Source of the DNA: Sphingomonadaceae bacterium PASS1
GTDB taxonomy: Bacteria; Pseudomonadota; Alphaproteobacteria; Sphingomonadales; Sphingomonadaceae
Direction: 5' to 3'
NCBI GenBank assembly: GCA_002255985.1
Contig: NKIR01000002.1
Coordinates: 186,001 to 250,000, forward strand
Length of the DNA stretch: 64,000 nucleotides
The position numbers and the translations under genes are program-made. Positions 30,385 to 39,591 of the stretch are shown piece after piece. The stretch's first letter is position 1; every line of letters starts with the position of its first letter. Under the pieces are notes generated by a model, which was given only the letters and a program-made list of their open reading frames with translations, was not told where the DNA came from and made no database searches.

Positions 30385-30588
30385 ATTATCATTTCCCCAA
30401 CTCTCAAAATCTCTGTCATCCGACTATAGCGTCCACGCTTGAACGCCAACTAATCCTGCCGTCCCCCGCAAGAATATTTTGCATTTTCGTCGAAATCATT
30501 CACCGCGCTGCCGCGGTGCCAGACATCGTCCATGTGCTAAAAGGGCCATCTCATTGCAAGAAGCTGCTCTATCGATCAAAAAAGGCTT

Positions 30589-30629
30589 AAAACGAAAAAG
30601 GGCGGCACCCTTTCGGATACCGCCCTTTT
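30589..30629 (-). terminator. strong intrinsic terminator ending the ribosomal protein cluster
   Basis: On the minus strand AAAAGGGCGGTATCC-GAAA-GGGTGCCGCCCTTTT forms a 15-bp stem (two G-U pairs) with a GNRA loop, followed by TTCGTTTT. It begins 23 bases after the rplQ stop. In DNA terms the outer arms are 30596-30605 and 30620-30629. Confidence 0.9.
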
Positions 30630-30652
30630 GAAACTCTTAAAGCAAGACGTGC

Positions 30653-31066
30653 TTATTCAGCATCGTCCAATACTTCAACTGGGCCGCTGTCCTGACCCTT
30701 GGCGTCGACATTGCGGTCAACGAGTTCGATGACGCCCATTGGTGCGGCATCGGAACCACGGAAACCAGCCTTGATCACGCGGCTGTAACCACCGCTGCGG
30801 TCGGCATAGCGCGTTGCCAGTTCGTCAAACAACTTCACCAGTTGCTTGTCGTCCATCAAACGGCTCATCGCGAGACGACGGTTGGACAAGCCACCCTTCT
30901 TCGCAAGCGTGATCAGCTTTTCGATGTAAGGACGCAGTTCCTTCGCCTTTGGCAAAGTCGTCTTGATCTGTTCGTGCTTGATAAGCGACGCTGCCATGTT
31001 GCGAAGCATCGCGGTACGGTGCGACGTGGTACGTTGCAGCTTACGGTGGCCAACTTTATGGCGCAT
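30653..31066 (-). CDS. rplQ: 50S ribosomal protein L17
   Basis: A 137-residue protein starting [24 protein letters not shown], the invariant L17 N-terminus, followed by [16 protein letters not shown]. It lies near the peptide exit tunnel on domain III of 23S rRNA. The C-terminal tail is acidic (EVLDDAE). It is last in the cluster, with a good AAAGGAATG ribosome binding site and a 191-base structured gap separating it from rpoA. Confidence 0.97.
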   Translation of the reverse strand: MRHKVGHRKLQRTTSHRTAMLRNMAASLIKHEQIKTTLPKAKELRPYIEKLITLAKKGGLSNRRLAMSRLMDDKQLVKLFDELATRYADRSGGYSRVIKAGFRGSDAAPMGVIELVDRNVDAKGQDSGPVEVLDDAE

Positions 31067-31087
31067 AATTCATTCCTTTCTTGCCGA

Positions 31088-31251
31088 CCCTTCCGGGCGG
31101 GAGGTGCGAAGCAGACCAAAGGTCAACCCGGTTCCCACTTTCCCTTAAAGGATCGGTCGTTCGTAGGGGGGCCGTATCAGGTACCCCGATCCTGGCCGTT
31201 TAAGGGCGGCCATTTCCCTTTTGGTTGGGCCGAAGCACTGCCTCGGCCCAA
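31088..31251 (-). promoter_or_regulatory. structured rpoA-rplQ intergenic RNA (candidate cis-regulator)
   Basis: The 191 bases between the rpoA stop and the rplQ start hold several exact inverted repeats: TTGGGCCGA/TCGGCCCAA (31225-31233 with 31243-31251), TGGCCG/CGGCCA (31193-31198 with 31207-31212), AGGATCGG/CCGATCCT (31149-31156 with 31186-31193), GACC/GGTC (31114-31117 with 31121-31124) and CCC/GGG (31088-31090 with 31095-31097). The two repeats sharing base 31193 could be alternative folds. None is followed by a T-run in the minus direction, so attenuation would need another mechanism. Confidence 0.5.
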
Positions 31252-31257
31252 TATTCT

Positions 31258-32319
31258 TTAGCCAAGCAGTTCTTGCTCAAGCTTCTTTGCCATCTCTTCG
31301 ATGTTTTCTGGCGGCCATCCGGGGATGTCCATGCCAAGGCGCAAGCCCATCGACGAGAGCACTTCCTTGATTTCGTTCAGCGACTTGCGACCGAAATTAG
31401 GCGTACGCAGCATTTCGGCTTCGCTCTTTTGAACGAGGTCGCCGATGTAGATGATGTTGTCGTTCTTGAGGCAGTTTGCGCTGCGGACCGACAATTCCAA
31501 TTCGTCGACCTTCTTGAGAAGGTAACGGTTGAGCTGGTTTGCATCCGATTCTTCCGAAGAAGCTGATGGTGCAGCCATGCCAATCATTGGCGACGATGCA
31601 GCCATCGAATCTTCGAAGTGGACGAATACTTGCAACTGGTCCTGAAGAATGCGTGCGGCATAAGCCACGGCGTCTTCTGGCGTTACGGTGCCGTCGGTTT
31701 CGATGGTCAGCGACAACTTGTCATAGTCAAGTTCTTGACCGATGCGTGCATTGTCCACCTTGTAAGCGACCTGACGTACAGGCGAATACAGGCTGTCGAC
31801 CGGAATGAGGCCAATTGGCGCATCCGCTGGACGGTTGGCGACTGCAGGAACATAACCCTTGCCGATGTCAGCAGTGATTTCCATGTTGAGCGTCGCGCCA
31901 TCGTCGAGATGACAGATGATGAGATCAGGGTTCATCACTTGGATGTCGCCCGAAACGGCAATGTCACCAGCGGTTACCGCGCCGGGGCCAGTTGCCGAAA
32001 GCTGAAGACGCTTTGGACCTTCGCCCTCCATCTTCAACGCCACTTGCTTGATGTTCAGAACAATGTCGGTGACATCTTCACGAACGCCCGCGAGCGACGA
32101 GAATTCGTGCAACACGTTTTCAATTTTGATTGATGTAATCGCTGCGCCCTGCAGCGATGAAAGCAATACGCGACGTAGCGCATTGCCGAGAGTCAAACCA
32201 AAGCCACGCTCCAGCGGTTCTGCAACAAAAGTTGCCTTACGCTTCGCATCGCTACCTGACTTGAGTTCAAGTGCGTTGGGCTTTTTCAGTTCCTGCCAGT
32301 TCTTAATATTGACGGACAT
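31258..32319 (-). CDS. rpoA: DNA-directed RNA polymerase subunit alpha
   Basis: A 353-residue subunit. The N-terminal domain (about 1-235) has [31 protein letters not shown] and [22 protein letters not shown] for assembly; the C-terminal domain (about 265-345) has the helix-hairpin-helix DNA/activator surface [22 protein letters not shown] and [20 protein letters not shown] 32319 is preceded by AAGGGGAAATCC; an in-frame start further upstream adds 14 residues unlike alpha. It sits between rpsK and rplQ; rpsD (S4) is not in this alpha-type operon. Confidence 0.97.
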   Translation of the reverse strand: MSVNIKNWQELKKPNALELKSGSDAKRKATFVAEPLERGFGLTLGNALRRVLLSSLQGAAITSIKIENVLHEFSSLAGVREDVTDIVLNIKQVALKMEGEGPKRLQLSATGPGAVTAGDIAVSGDIQVMNPDLIICHLDDGATLNMEITADIGKGYVPAVANRPADAPIGLIPVDSLYSPVRQVAYKVDNARIGQELDYDKLSLTIETDGTVTPEDAVAYAARILQDQLQVFVHFEDSMAASSPMIGMAAPSASSEESDANQLNRYLLKKVDELELSVRSANCLKNDNIIYIGDLVQKSEAEMLRTPNFGRKSLNEIKEVLSSMGLRLGMDIPGWPPENIEEMAKKLEQELLG

Positions 32320-32419
32320 GGATTTCCCCTTGGGTTTTGCGGGACCGGCAATTTGGTGCACCGTGCCGGTTCGCGGGTAAAAGAAGGAACGACTGAACAG
32401 CCGCCCCTGAAACGAATGC

Positions 32420-32809
32420 TTAGACGCGCCGACGCTTGGAAGGACGGACGCCGTTGTGCGGGATCGATGTCACGTCACGGATCGAGGTGATGGTGAAACC
32501 CACTGCCTGCAATGCGCGAAGTGCCGATTCACGACCCGAACCGGGGCCCTTCACTTCGACTTCAAGCGTACGAACGCCGTGTTCAGCGGCCTTCTTGCCT
32601 GCGTCTTCCGCTGCAACCTGTGCTGCATAAGGCGTCGACTTGCGGCTGCCCTTGAAACCCATGGTTCCTGCGGATGACCAGCTGATCGCGTTGCCCTGGG
32701 CATCGGTGATCGTGATCATTGTGTTGTTGAAGCTGGCATTGACGTGCGCGACGCCTGCCGAAATATTTTTACGCTCCCGCTTTTTAATGCGCTGTGGTTC
32801 GCGTGCCAT
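32420..32809 (-). CDS. rpsK: 30S ribosomal protein S11
   Basis: A 129-residue protein with the S11 core [46 protein letters not shown] and C-terminal [13 protein letters not shown]. It binds the 30S platform next to S6/S18 and the mRNA exit. It is preceded by rpsM 57 bases upstream and followed by rpoA, the standard alphaproteobacterial order. Confidence 0.98.
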   Translation of the reverse strand: MAREPQRIKKRERKNISAGVAHVNASFNNTMITITDAQGNAISWSSAGTMGFKGSRKSTPYAAQVAAEDAGKKAAEHGVRTLEVEVKGPGSGRESALRALQAVGFTITSIRDVTSIPHNGVRPSKRRRV

Positions 32810-32866
32810 ATAATGTGTATCCTATTCGAAAATGCGAAGAAAAAATAATCAGGCAATAGCCCGTGA

Positions 32867-33235
32867 TTACTTCTTCTTGCCCGCGATTGCCTTGGACTTG
32901 CCCTTGCGGGTGCGCGCATTGGTATGCGTACGCTGGCCACGGACTGGAAGACCCTTACGATGGCGAAGGCCACGGTAGCAGGCGAGATCCATCAAACGCT
33001 TGATGTTCATCGATGTGTTACGGCGAAGATCGCCTTCTACGGTGTAGCCCGCATCGATGGTTTCGCGGATTTGCAGAACTTCGGTGTCCGAAAGGTCCTG
33101 CACACGACGGCTATGATCAATTCCTAGCTTTGTCGCGATTTCGACGGCTTTAGTGCGGCCGATACCGTGAATGTAGGTGAGCGCAATGATCACGCGCTTG
33201 TTGGTTGGAATGTTAACTCCGGCAATACGTGCCAA
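32867..33235 (-). CDS. rpsM: 30S ribosomal protein S13, TTG start
   Basis: A 122-residue protein, exactly the usual length if translation starts at TTG 33235 (then reading [15 protein letters not shown]). AGGAG lies 8 bases upstream of this TTG, and there is no ATG nearby that keeps the conserved N-terminus, so a TTG start is strongly supported. Other hallmarks: [28 protein letters not shown] and a basic tail AGKKK. S13 forms intersubunit bridges at the 30S head. The gene follows rimK by 174 bases rather than adk. Confidence 0.96.
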   Translation of the reverse strand: MARIAGVNIPTNKRVIIALTYIHGIGRTKAVEIATKLGIDHSRRVQDLSDTEVLQIRETIDAGYTVEGDLRRNTSMNIKRLMDLACYRGLRHRKGLPVRGQRTHTNARTRKGKSKAIAGKKK

Positions 33236-33409
33236 TTTATTTACTCCTGCTCCACAGGTGTCCCGAAAGACAAACCCTATCTCAACGCTGATGATATTCC
33301 GAAACGCACAAAACCAGCGGACGCGTGAAAGCGCTGCTGGCTGCACCAGATGGTCGGAATTGACGTCCCCATACGGTGAGTCGCGCCAACTGTCAAGGCT
33401 AGCGGCGCG

Positions 33410-34315
33410 CTATCCCTTGCCCTTGGTCTTGGTCTTGCCCGCAATTGCGTTTTCTTCGATGAACGCAATAATTCGGCTCGCAATATCCTTGCCAGTGGCT
33501 TTTTCGATTCCTTCAAGCCCTGGCGAACTGTTCACTTCCATGATGACCGGGCCATGATTGGACCGGAGCATATCGACACCGGCGACATTTAGCCCCATGG
33601 CGCGCGCGGCGCGGACCGCGGTTGAACGTTCTTCCGGTGTAATTTTGATGGCTTCGGCCGAACCGCCACGATGCAGGTTTGATCGAAAATCGCCCTCCGC
33701 ACCCTTACGCTGCATCGATGCGACGACCTTGTTACCGATCACAAAACAACGGATGTCGGTGGCATTTGCCTCTTTGATAAACTCCTGCACGAGGATGTTC
33801 ACGTTCGCACCGCGAAAGGCCTCAATGACGGAGCGGGCAGACTTTTCGGTCTCGCCCAAAACCACGCCAATGCCTTGCGTGCCTTCCAACAGCTTGATGA
33901 CCACGGGAGCGCCGCCGACCATTTTGATGACTTCTTCGGTTTGCTTGGGATCGTGGGCGAACGCCGTTACCGGCAGACCAAGCCCCTTGCGCGCCAGAAT
34001 CTGCAACGACCGCAGCTTGTCGCGGGAACGGCCGATGGCCACACTCTCGTTCAACGACCATACGTTCATCATCTCAAACTGACGCAGTACAGCAAGGCCG
34101 TAAAATGTGATGGACGCGCCAATGCGCGGGATGACCGCGTCATATTTGCCAAGCTTGGCGCCCTGATAATATGCTTCGGGGCGGTGCGACGTGATGTTCA
34201 TCGTCACCCGCAATGTATTCAGAATATCAATCTCATGTCCCCGCGCCAAGGCGGCTTCAACGAGCCTTTGATGCGAGTATAGGTTGGCGTTGCGTGCCAA
34301 CATGGCGATTTTCAT
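33410..34315 (-). CDS. rimK: RimK, ATP-grasp ribosomal protein S6 glutamate ligase
   Basis: A 301-residue ATP-grasp enzyme starting [36 protein letters not shown], matching E. coli RimK (300 residues), with [26 protein letters not shown] and the metal-binding [20 protein letters not shown]. RimK adds glutamate residues to the C-terminus of S6 (and makes poly-glutamate), remodelling ribosomes. It overlaps the RimB-like protease gene (ATGA) and is inserted between adk and rpsM, within the ribosomal protein cluster. It ends in a basic KTKTKGKG tail. Confidence 0.92.
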   Translation of the reverse strand: MKIAMLARNANLYSHQRLVEAALARGHEIDILNTLRVTMNITSHRPEAYYQGAKLGKYDAVIPRIGASITFYGLAVLRQFEMMNVWSLNESVAIGRSRDKLRSLQILARKGLGLPVTAFAHDPKQTEEVIKMVGGAPVVIKLLEGTQGIGVVLGETEKSARSVIEAFRGANVNILVQEFIKEANATDIRCFVIGNKVVASMQRKGAEGDFRSNLHRGGSAEAIKITPEERSTAVRAARAMGLNVAGVDMLRSNHGPVIMEVNSSPGLEGIEKATGKDIASRIIAFIEENAIAGKTKTKGKG

Positions 34316-34788
34316 ATGCTCGTATGTCCTTGATTCGCTGGCTTGCCCAATACCCAGCGTCGTCCGCTATTGACCAGAAAGCCGCGCCTTAGCGCCCGTC
34401 GGCCAATTAGCAAGGGAAAGGCCATCGAACGCCGGTTAGCCAAGGTGAGCTCTCCGTTCCAACACAGCTTACCAAAACAAAATTGCGCTGAGATGACATA
34501 ACGTTCTTGTGTGTCACCATTGGACGATCGCACCATGCGCCGGTCGACGACGGGCGCCTCATGGCGCTTTGGCTTTTCGCCCGCATTCAGACGGAACCAG
34601 AATTCAACGCACGGCTTGCCGTCGCGGACGATTGGCTTAATCCGGGTTGCATGTATCGATGACGTGGCTGCGCCTGTGTCCATTTTCGCATGTACTTGCG
34701 ACAGGCCAAGGCTGGGCACATCGACCATTTCGCACCAGCCAATTTCTAATTTGGTACCCGAACGTGACTTGCCTCCCCCCACAGCCAA
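34312..34788 (-). CDS. RimB-like retropepsin-fold protease (ATP-dependent zinc protease family)
   Basis: A 158-residue protein whose core reads [15 protein letters not shown], then [14 protein letters not shown]: the aspartyl-protease-like DTGA motif (Asp37) of the RimB/RimK-associated family. [15 protein letters not shown] is the C-terminal retropepsin-like loop. RimB counteracts RimK-mediated glutamylation in Pseudomonas. Start: no ATG precedes the conserved core; TTG 34788 directly follows the TAA of the upstream gene, and GTG 34782 is an alternative. Its stop overlaps the rimK start, so the two are coupled. Confidence 0.82.
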   Translation of the reverse strand: MAVGGGKSRSGTKLEIGWCEMVDVPSLGLSQVHAKMDTGAATSSIHATRIKPIVRDGKPCVEFWFRLNAGEKPKRHEAPVVDRRMVRSSNGDTQERYVISAQFCFGKLCWNGELTLANRRSMAFPLLIGRRALRRGFLVNSGRRWVLGKPANQGHTSI

Positions 34789-35496
34789 TTAGATTGGCTC
34801 CGTTGCGGGCGGATCGGCGACCGGATCGTCTTGTGTCGCCGGGTCCGCTGGTGCTTCATTCGGGTCGGCAGCTTCGGTCGCGGGCCCAATGTCCAACTTC
34901 TCAACATCCAAATTAAAGCCATCAGCCTTGAGCGGTTCAGCCGCGGTGGGTGCAAACGGCAGCAGCATATTTTTAAATTGCTCGCCCAACACCTTATCAA
35001 CCGCTGGCGCGATGTCAGCGACCTTATAGCGCATGTACCCGCCAACAACATAAGAGAAGCTGACACGTGTACCGCCGTCTTGCTTTGCGGGCTCCATCGC
35101 AACGGTCAGCGTCCCAATCACAGCTTCCGACTGGAGCGGCCCCAACGCGCCTTGCATCCGCAAGACTTTGCCGGGTTGCGCAAAAATAACGCGCATATGC
35201 TCGACGCTTCCGACCGTCTTGACCTTGCCGTTAGCGTCGGTTTCCTGAAACAGTTCGCAAAAGCACCCATTGGCTTGTGCATCGATATAAAAGCCAGCGC
35301 TCGAACCGGACCAGCTGTGCGCCTTGTTCCAATAGTCCTTTGGCGTAAGGAGGCGTTTCCATATCTCGTCGGGCGTTGCCTGAACGGTGGCGATGTGGAT
35401 GACGTTAAAACCGGTTTCCGATGCAGCTTTAACGTCCGCAAATGCCGGCGATGCTGTTGCAGCAAATATGGCTGCCGTGATGACAAGATGTTTCAT
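34789..35496 (-). CDS. exported SRPBCC (START-like) family protein
   Basis: A 235-residue protein with a signal peptide (MKHLVITAAIFAATASPAFA) and an SRPBCC ligand-binding fold: HIATVQATPDEIWKRLLTPKDYWNKAHSWSG, FCELFQETD, HMRVIFAQPGKVLRMQGALGPLQ, and TRVSFSYVVGGYM. The C-terminus (about 205-235) is Pro/Ala/Asp/Glu-rich and probably disordered. Such periplasmic SRPBCC proteins have no defined role. Its stop touches the start of the RimB-like gene. ATG 35496 is selected since it begins the signal peptide; an in-frame upstream start adds only six residues. Confidence 0.75.
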   Translation of the reverse strand: MKHLVITAAIFAATASPAFADVKAASETGFNVIHIATVQATPDEIWKRLLTPKDYWNKAHSWSGSSAGFYIDAQANGCFCELFQETDANGKVKTVGSVEHMRVIFAQPGKVLRMQGALGPLQSEAVIGTLTVAMEPAKQDGGTRVSFSYVVGGYMRYKVADIAPAVDKVLGEQFKNMLLPFAPTAAEPLKADGFNLDVEKLDIGPATEAADPNEAPADPATQDDPVADPPATEPI

Positions 35497-35555
35497 GGAA
35501 CGTGTGTCTAACAACCGTTTCCATTTCCGTCACCCTGAACTTGTCTCCGCAAGGT

Positions 35556-36200
35556 TCAGGCGATGATAGCTTCAATCGCCTCGGTCACGTCTTCGATCGC
35601 AGCCATGCCATCCACGCGGCTCACAAGGCCGCGGGCATCATACAGTGGTAAGATTGGCTCGGTCTTTGCGCGATACTCCGCCATGCGGGTGCGTACGGTT
35701 TCTTCATTGTCATCGGGACGACGTTTAAACTCATGCGATTCGCATTTGTCACATGTGCCGTCTTTGACCGGTTTTTTGAAAACATCATGATAGCCATCAC
35801 CGCAATTGGCGCAGGTGAAACGGCCAACAACGCGTTCGACCAACGCGTCTTCGTCAACAACCAGTTCAATCACATAATGGAGCGTCCGTTCGCGCGCGGA
35901 CAACAGGCCATCGAGAAGCGCGACTTGCGGCGCGGTGCGTGGATAGCCGTCGAAGATCAGGCCCTTGTCCGCAGGGATGGCATCCATATGCTCGCCAAGA
36001 ATTTCGGCCATCAATTCGTCAGGGAAAAGCTTCCCTGCCTTCATGATCTCATCCGCCATTTTACCGACTTCAGTGCCCGCCTTTACGGCAGCACGCAGGA
36101 TATCGCCGGTCGACAATTGCACCATGCCATATTTCTCGACGAGAAATGCAGCCTGCGTTCCTTTGCCTGCGCCAGGAGGCCCCAAAAGGATGATATTCAT
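35556..36200 (-). CDS. adk: adenylate kinase, zinc-LID type
   Basis: A 214-residue kinase interconverting ATP + AMP and 2 ADP. Seen: P-loop GPPGAGKGTQ (7-16), NMP-binding LSTGDILRAAV, GYPRT, and an extended LID in which four Cys (130, 133, 150, 153) form a CxxC-x16-CxxC zinc site, as in many Gram-positive and alphaproteobacterial enzymes; E. coli Adk has no such site. Its place after secY is the standard spc-operon position. Confidence 0.97.
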   Translation of the reverse strand: MNIILLGPPGAGKGTQAAFLVEKYGMVQLSTGDILRAAVKAGTEVGKMADEIMKAGKLFPDELMAEILGEHMDAIPADKGLIFDGYPRTAPQVALLDGLLSARERTLHYVIELVVDEDALVERVVGRFTCANCGDGYHDVFKKPVKDGTCDKCESHEFKRRPDDNEETVRTRMAEYRAKTEPILPLYDARGLVSRVDGMAAIEDVTEAIEAIIA

Positions 36201-36235
36201 GAAACGTGTCCCTGTTCGTTTCGATGTCGCACCCC

Positions 36236-37612
36236 TTAGCGGGCGCGTCCACCCTTCAACTTGGCCTTCTTCAACAAATCCCCATATTGATGGGCGAGCA
36301 GATGGCTCTGGATCTGTGAAATCGTATCAATGGTGACGTTGACCAGAATGAGCAAGCTGGTTCCGCCAATCGCGAAGAACTGCTGCTGGCCGGTTTGACC
36401 CATGACATAGTCAGGCAACAAGCAGACCAAGGTCAGATAGGCGGCGCCCAACACGGTGATGCGTGTCAGAACATAATCCAGATAGGATTCGGTGTTCTTG
36501 CCCGGACGAATGCCCGGAATGAAGCCACCGGCTTTTTTCAGATTCTCGGATGTTTCTTCCGGATTGAACACCACAGCGGTGTAAAAGAAGCAGAAGAAGA
36601 TTATGCCGAGGCCATAGAGCGCCAGATACACCGGCTGCCCATGGGCCAGATATTGGTTCAATGTGATGACAAAGTCACCCATCGCGCTTTCACCCGCAAC
36701 CTTGTTTCCACCAAGCTGCGTGATGGTGATCGGCAACAGCAACAATGACGATGCAAAAATCGGCGGGATGACGCCAGCAGTGTTGATCTTCAATGGAAGA
36801 TGGCTGCGGTCAGCCTGCATCATGCCGCGCTGCGTCGCGCGCTTTGGATATTGAATAAGCACCCGGCGCTGGCCGCGCTCCATGAAACAGATCAGCAAAG
36901 TCAGGCCGACAAACATCAACAGAAAGCCGACGATCAGAAAGCCACTGATCGATCCGGTCCGTCCGCCTTCAAGAAGCTGTGCGAACAACCGTGGCATTTG
37001 GGCGACGATACCCGCCATGATGATCAATGAGATACCGTTGCCGATACCGCGCGACGTAATCTGTTCACCCAGCCACATCAGGAACATGGTGCCGCCGATA
37101 AGGCTGATGGTCGCAACGACGCGGAACATTAGGCCCGGTTCAACAACCGCGCTAATGCCGTTGGCCGCAGCGAGGCTTTCGAGCCCTGCCGCAAGGAAAT
37201 ATCCCTGCACCGCGGTCAGGAACACCGTACCGTAGCGGGTATATTGATTGAGTTTCTTGCGTCCGCTCTCGCCCTCTTTCTTGATGGCAGCAAGCGTAGG
37301 CGACAGTGATGCAGCGAGCTGCACCACGATCGACGCTGTAATATAGGGCATGACGCCAAGCGCGATGAGGCTCATGCGCTCAAGGCTGCCGCCCGAGAAA
37401 GTGTTGAAGATATCAAGCACACCGCCAGCAGCGTTGTTCGCATAAAGGGCTGCTTGCGCGATGGGATCAACGCCCGGCAGCGGCACGAAGCTCAGCATCC
37501 GGAATACGATGAGCGCGCCAATAGTGAACCAAATGCGGTTCTTAAGCTCTGTTGCCTGCCCGAACTTCGATAAATTGAGGTTCGATGCCATTTGGTCGGC
37601 CCGAGATGCCAT
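36236..37612 (-). CDS. secY: preprotein translocase subunit SecY
   Basis: A 458-residue inner-membrane channel with ten predicted spans. Visible signatures are FRMLSFVPLPGVDP near the first span, GIMPYI-like GVMPYITASIVVQLAASLSPTL, and the cytoplasmic loop GERGQRRVLIQYPKRATQRGMM-like segment that binds SecA/ribosome. ATG 37612 (MASRADQMASNLNLSKFGQ) is the family start; an upstream in-frame start is unlikely. It lies between rplO and adk. Confidence 0.97.
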   Translation of the reverse strand: MASRADQMASNLNLSKFGQATELKNRIWFTIGALIVFRMLSFVPLPGVDPIAQAALYANNAAGGVLDIFNTFSGGSLERMSLIALGVMPYITASIVVQLAASLSPTLAAIKKEGESGRKKLNQYTRYGTVFLTAVQGYFLAAGLESLAAANGISAVVEPGLMFRVVATISLIGGTMFLMWLGEQITSRGIGNGISLIIMAGIVAQMPRLFAQLLEGGRTGSISGFLIVGFLLMFVGLTLLICFMERGQRRVLIQYPKRATQRGMMQADRSHLPLKINTAGVIPPIFASSLLLLPITITQLGGNKVAGESAMGDFVITLNQYLAHGQPVYLALYGLGIIFFCFFYTAVVFNPEETSENLKKAGGFIPGIRPGKNTESYLDYVLTRITVLGAAYLTLVCLLPDYVMGQTGQQQFFAIGGTSLLILVNVTIDTISQIQSHLLAHQYGDLLKKAKLKGGRAR

Positions 37613-37784
37613 GATATACGTTCCTTGGTTCCGGATTAACCGTGAATGCACTATAATCGCGCAACGGCTTCACCCCAAAAATTTCGCCTGACTGTATCTG
37701 GACGAACCCCAGAAATGTCAAACCCCGCCAGCCCATATCGGGAAGCGGGGCTGGCATGACAAGAGCGAAGTCGTCGCCCCCGCC

Positions 37785-38321
37785 TTATTTCTTGGCCGCA
37801 GCTTCTTTAGCAGCGTTCTTGACTGACGATTTCTTCGCAGCGGCTTTTTCCGAAGCAGAAACCTTTACCAGCACTTCAACCTTACCACCGGCCTTTTCAA
37901 CTGCCTCAACGGCTGCCTTCGAAGCACCAGCGACAGAGAAGTTAACCTTGGAGGTGAGTTCACCCTTGGCCAACAAACGGACGCCGTCCTTGCCACCACG
38001 TGCAAGACCAGCTGCCTTCAACGCCGCATGGTCAACAACAGCTTTGATGTCAATTTTCTTGGCATCGATAAACTTCTGGATCATGCCCAGGTTTACTTCT
38101 GCATGGTCCTTGGCGAAGATGTTGTTGAAGCCGCGCTTTGGAATACGCATGTGAAGTGGCATCTGGCCGCCTTCAAATCCGTTGATCGAAACACCCGAAC
38201 GGCTGGTCTGACCCTTTTGGCCGCGACCCGAGGTCTTGCCTTTGCCCGAACCAATACCACGGCCAACGCGCATACGGCGATGGCGGGCGCCTTCGTTGTC
38301 TTTAATGTCATTCAATTTCAT
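37785..38321 (-). CDS. rplO: 50S ribosomal protein L15 with extended C-terminus
   Basis: A 178-residue L15: [38 protein letters not shown], then [18 protein letters not shown]. coli L15 ends at 144; here about 30 extra residues form a Lys/Ala-rich tail ([22 protein letters not shown]) that would be basic and helical or disordered. ATG 38321 gives the canonical start; a GTG three codons upstream is possible. L15 is an early-assembling 50S protein. Between rpmD and secY. Confidence 0.96.
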   Translation of the reverse strand: MKLNDIKDNEGARHRRMRVGRGIGSGKGKTSGRGQKGQTSRSGVSINGFEGGQMPLHMRIPKRGFNNIFAKDHAEVNLGMIQKFIDAKKIDIKAVVDHAALKAAGLARGGKDGVRLLAKGELTSKVNFSVAGASKAAVEAVEKAGGKVEVLVKVSASEKAAAKKSSVKNAAKEAAAKK

Positions 38322-38360
38322 GTCGTGCACTCGCTTTCGCTTTAATTCGCGCTGATGATA

Positions 38361-38537
38361 TTAGTCCTGAATCTGGACCATGTGACGAACTGTGCGGATC
38401 ATTCCGCGCACTTCGGCTGTGTCTTCTATTTCGACAACGCGGTTCATCTTGTCAAGGCCAAGGCCCTTCAAAGTTGCGCGCTGTGAGGCTGGACGGCGGA
38501 TCGGCGAACCGGTCTGCTTCAGTTTAATCTTCGCCAT
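38361..38537 (-). CDS. rpmD: 50S ribosomal protein L30
   Basis: A short gene of 58 codons encoding [19 protein letters not shown] followed by [21 protein letters not shown] and [15 protein letters not shown], the complete L30 pattern. It fills the gap between rpsE and rplO, starting 5 bases after rpsE's stop. L30 is absent from some bacterial lineages but normal in alphaproteobacteria. Confidence 0.96.
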   Translation of the reverse strand: MAKIKLKQTGSPIRRPASQRATLKGLGLDKMNRVVEIEDTAEVRGMIRTVRHMVQIQD

Positions 38538-38542
38538 ATCGA

Positions 38543-39235
38543 TTACTCCGCAATAGCTTCTGCGTCGGCTTCAGCAGTTTTGCTGCCACCGCGACCAAGA
38601 AGGTCGGCGATTTTCTTGCCGCGACGCTGCGCTACTGACTTGGGGCTGGTCTGTTCAGACAGCGCCGCAAAAGTAGCACGGATCATGTTGTAAGGGTTCG
38701 ACGTGCCGACCGACTTGGTCACAACGTCTGCAACGCCCAGGCTTTCGAAGACAGCGCGCATTGGGCCACCTGCGATGATGCCGGTACCGGCTGGTGCCGA
38801 ACGCAACGTCACCTTGCCAGCGCCGAAATGGCCCTTGCCGTCGTGATGCAACGTACGACCGTCTTTCAGGGCGACGCGGATCATCGATTTCTTGGCAGCT
38901 GCGGTAGCTTTGTTGATGGCTTCTGGCACTTCGCGTGCTTTACCATGACCAAAACCTACGCGACCTTGACCGTCACCAACAACAACGAGTGCCGCAAAAC
39001 CGAAGCGCTTACCGCCCTTAACAGTTTTCGAAACGCGGTTGATGTGAACGAGCTTTTCGATCGTGCCATCATCTTCTTCCTGTGCAGGACGACGATCGTT
39101 GTTACGACCACGGCCACCGCCACCGCGGTTATCACCGCCGCCGCCACGACCGCCGCGACCGCGACGTTGACCTTCGGCTGCTTCAGGAGCTGCGCCGTCA
39201 GTCACAGGTACAGTGCTTTCAGTGTTTTCAGCCAT
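38543..39235 (-). CDS. rpsE: 30S ribosomal protein S5 with long Gly/Arg-rich N-terminus
   Basis: A 230-residue S5. The conserved part begins near residue 57 ([48 protein letters not shown]) and includes [21 protein letters not shown]. Before it is a 55-residue extension with [23 protein letters not shown], an RGG-like repeat likely to bind RNA, plus an acidic start. E. coli S5 has 167 residues. ATG 39235 has GGAG 8 bases upstream; ATG 39238 overlaps the rplR stop. S5 shapes the mRNA entry and helps decoding accuracy. Confidence 0.96.
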   Translation of the reverse strand: MAENTESTVPVTDGAAPEAAEGQRRGRGGRGGGGDNRGGGGRGRNNDRRPAQEEDDGTIEKLVHINRVSKTVKGGKRFGFAALVVVGDGQGRVGFGHGKAREVPEAINKATAAAKKSMIRVALKDGRTLHHDGKGHFGAGKVTLRSAPAGTGIIAGGPMRAVFESLGVADVVTKSVGTSNPYNMIRATFAALSEQTSPKSVAQRRGKKIADLLGRGGSKTAEADAEAIAE

Positions 39236-39237
39236 CA

Positions 39238-39591
39238 TCAGAACTCCAATCCGCCTTCGCGCGCTGCATCAGCAAGCGCTTTGACGCGACCGTGGAACAG
39301 GAACCCGCCACGATCAAAAACCACGCTGGAAATGCCAGCTTTCTTAGCAGCTTCGGCTACCCGCTTGCCAACATCAGCCGCAGCTTCAGTTGTCGAGCCG
39401 TTCTTAGCCTTCACGTCCTTGTCGAGGGTCGAAGCAGACGCGATGGTCGCGCCCTTCGAATCGTCAATGACTTGCGCATAGATGTGGCGACCAGTGCGGT
39501 GCACGGAAAGACGAGGACGTCCAGCAACCTGCGCCCGCAATTTCGAACGAACGCGTTGACGGCGCCTTGCAAAGAGAGACAGTTTTGCCAT
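39238..39591 (-). CDS. rplR: 50S ribosomal protein L18
   Basis: A 117-residue 5S rRNA-binding protein with the pattern [36 protein letters not shown] and [26 protein letters not shown]. Its start overlaps the rplF stop by one base and its stop overlaps the rpsE start region (TGATGATG), consistent with tight coupling. Confidence 0.97.
   Translation of the reverse strand: MAKLSLFARRRQRVRSKLRAQVAGRPRLSVHRTGRHIYAQVIDDSKGATIASASTLDKDVKAKNGSTTEAAADVGKRVAEAAKKAGISSVVFDRGGFLFHGRVKALADAAREGGLEF

Noticed and set aside
30400..30445. Promoter for the prolyl oligopeptidase (TTGGCG ... TATAGT on the minus strand)
   Set aside because: The spacer is only 15 bases and the -35 is weak, so it is not reported as a feature.
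36201..38537. rpmJ (L36) or infA between secY and rpsM
   Set aside because: No short frame in the gaps near secY, adk or rpsM encodes an L36 or IF1 pattern; these genes are elsewhere in many alphaproteobacteria.
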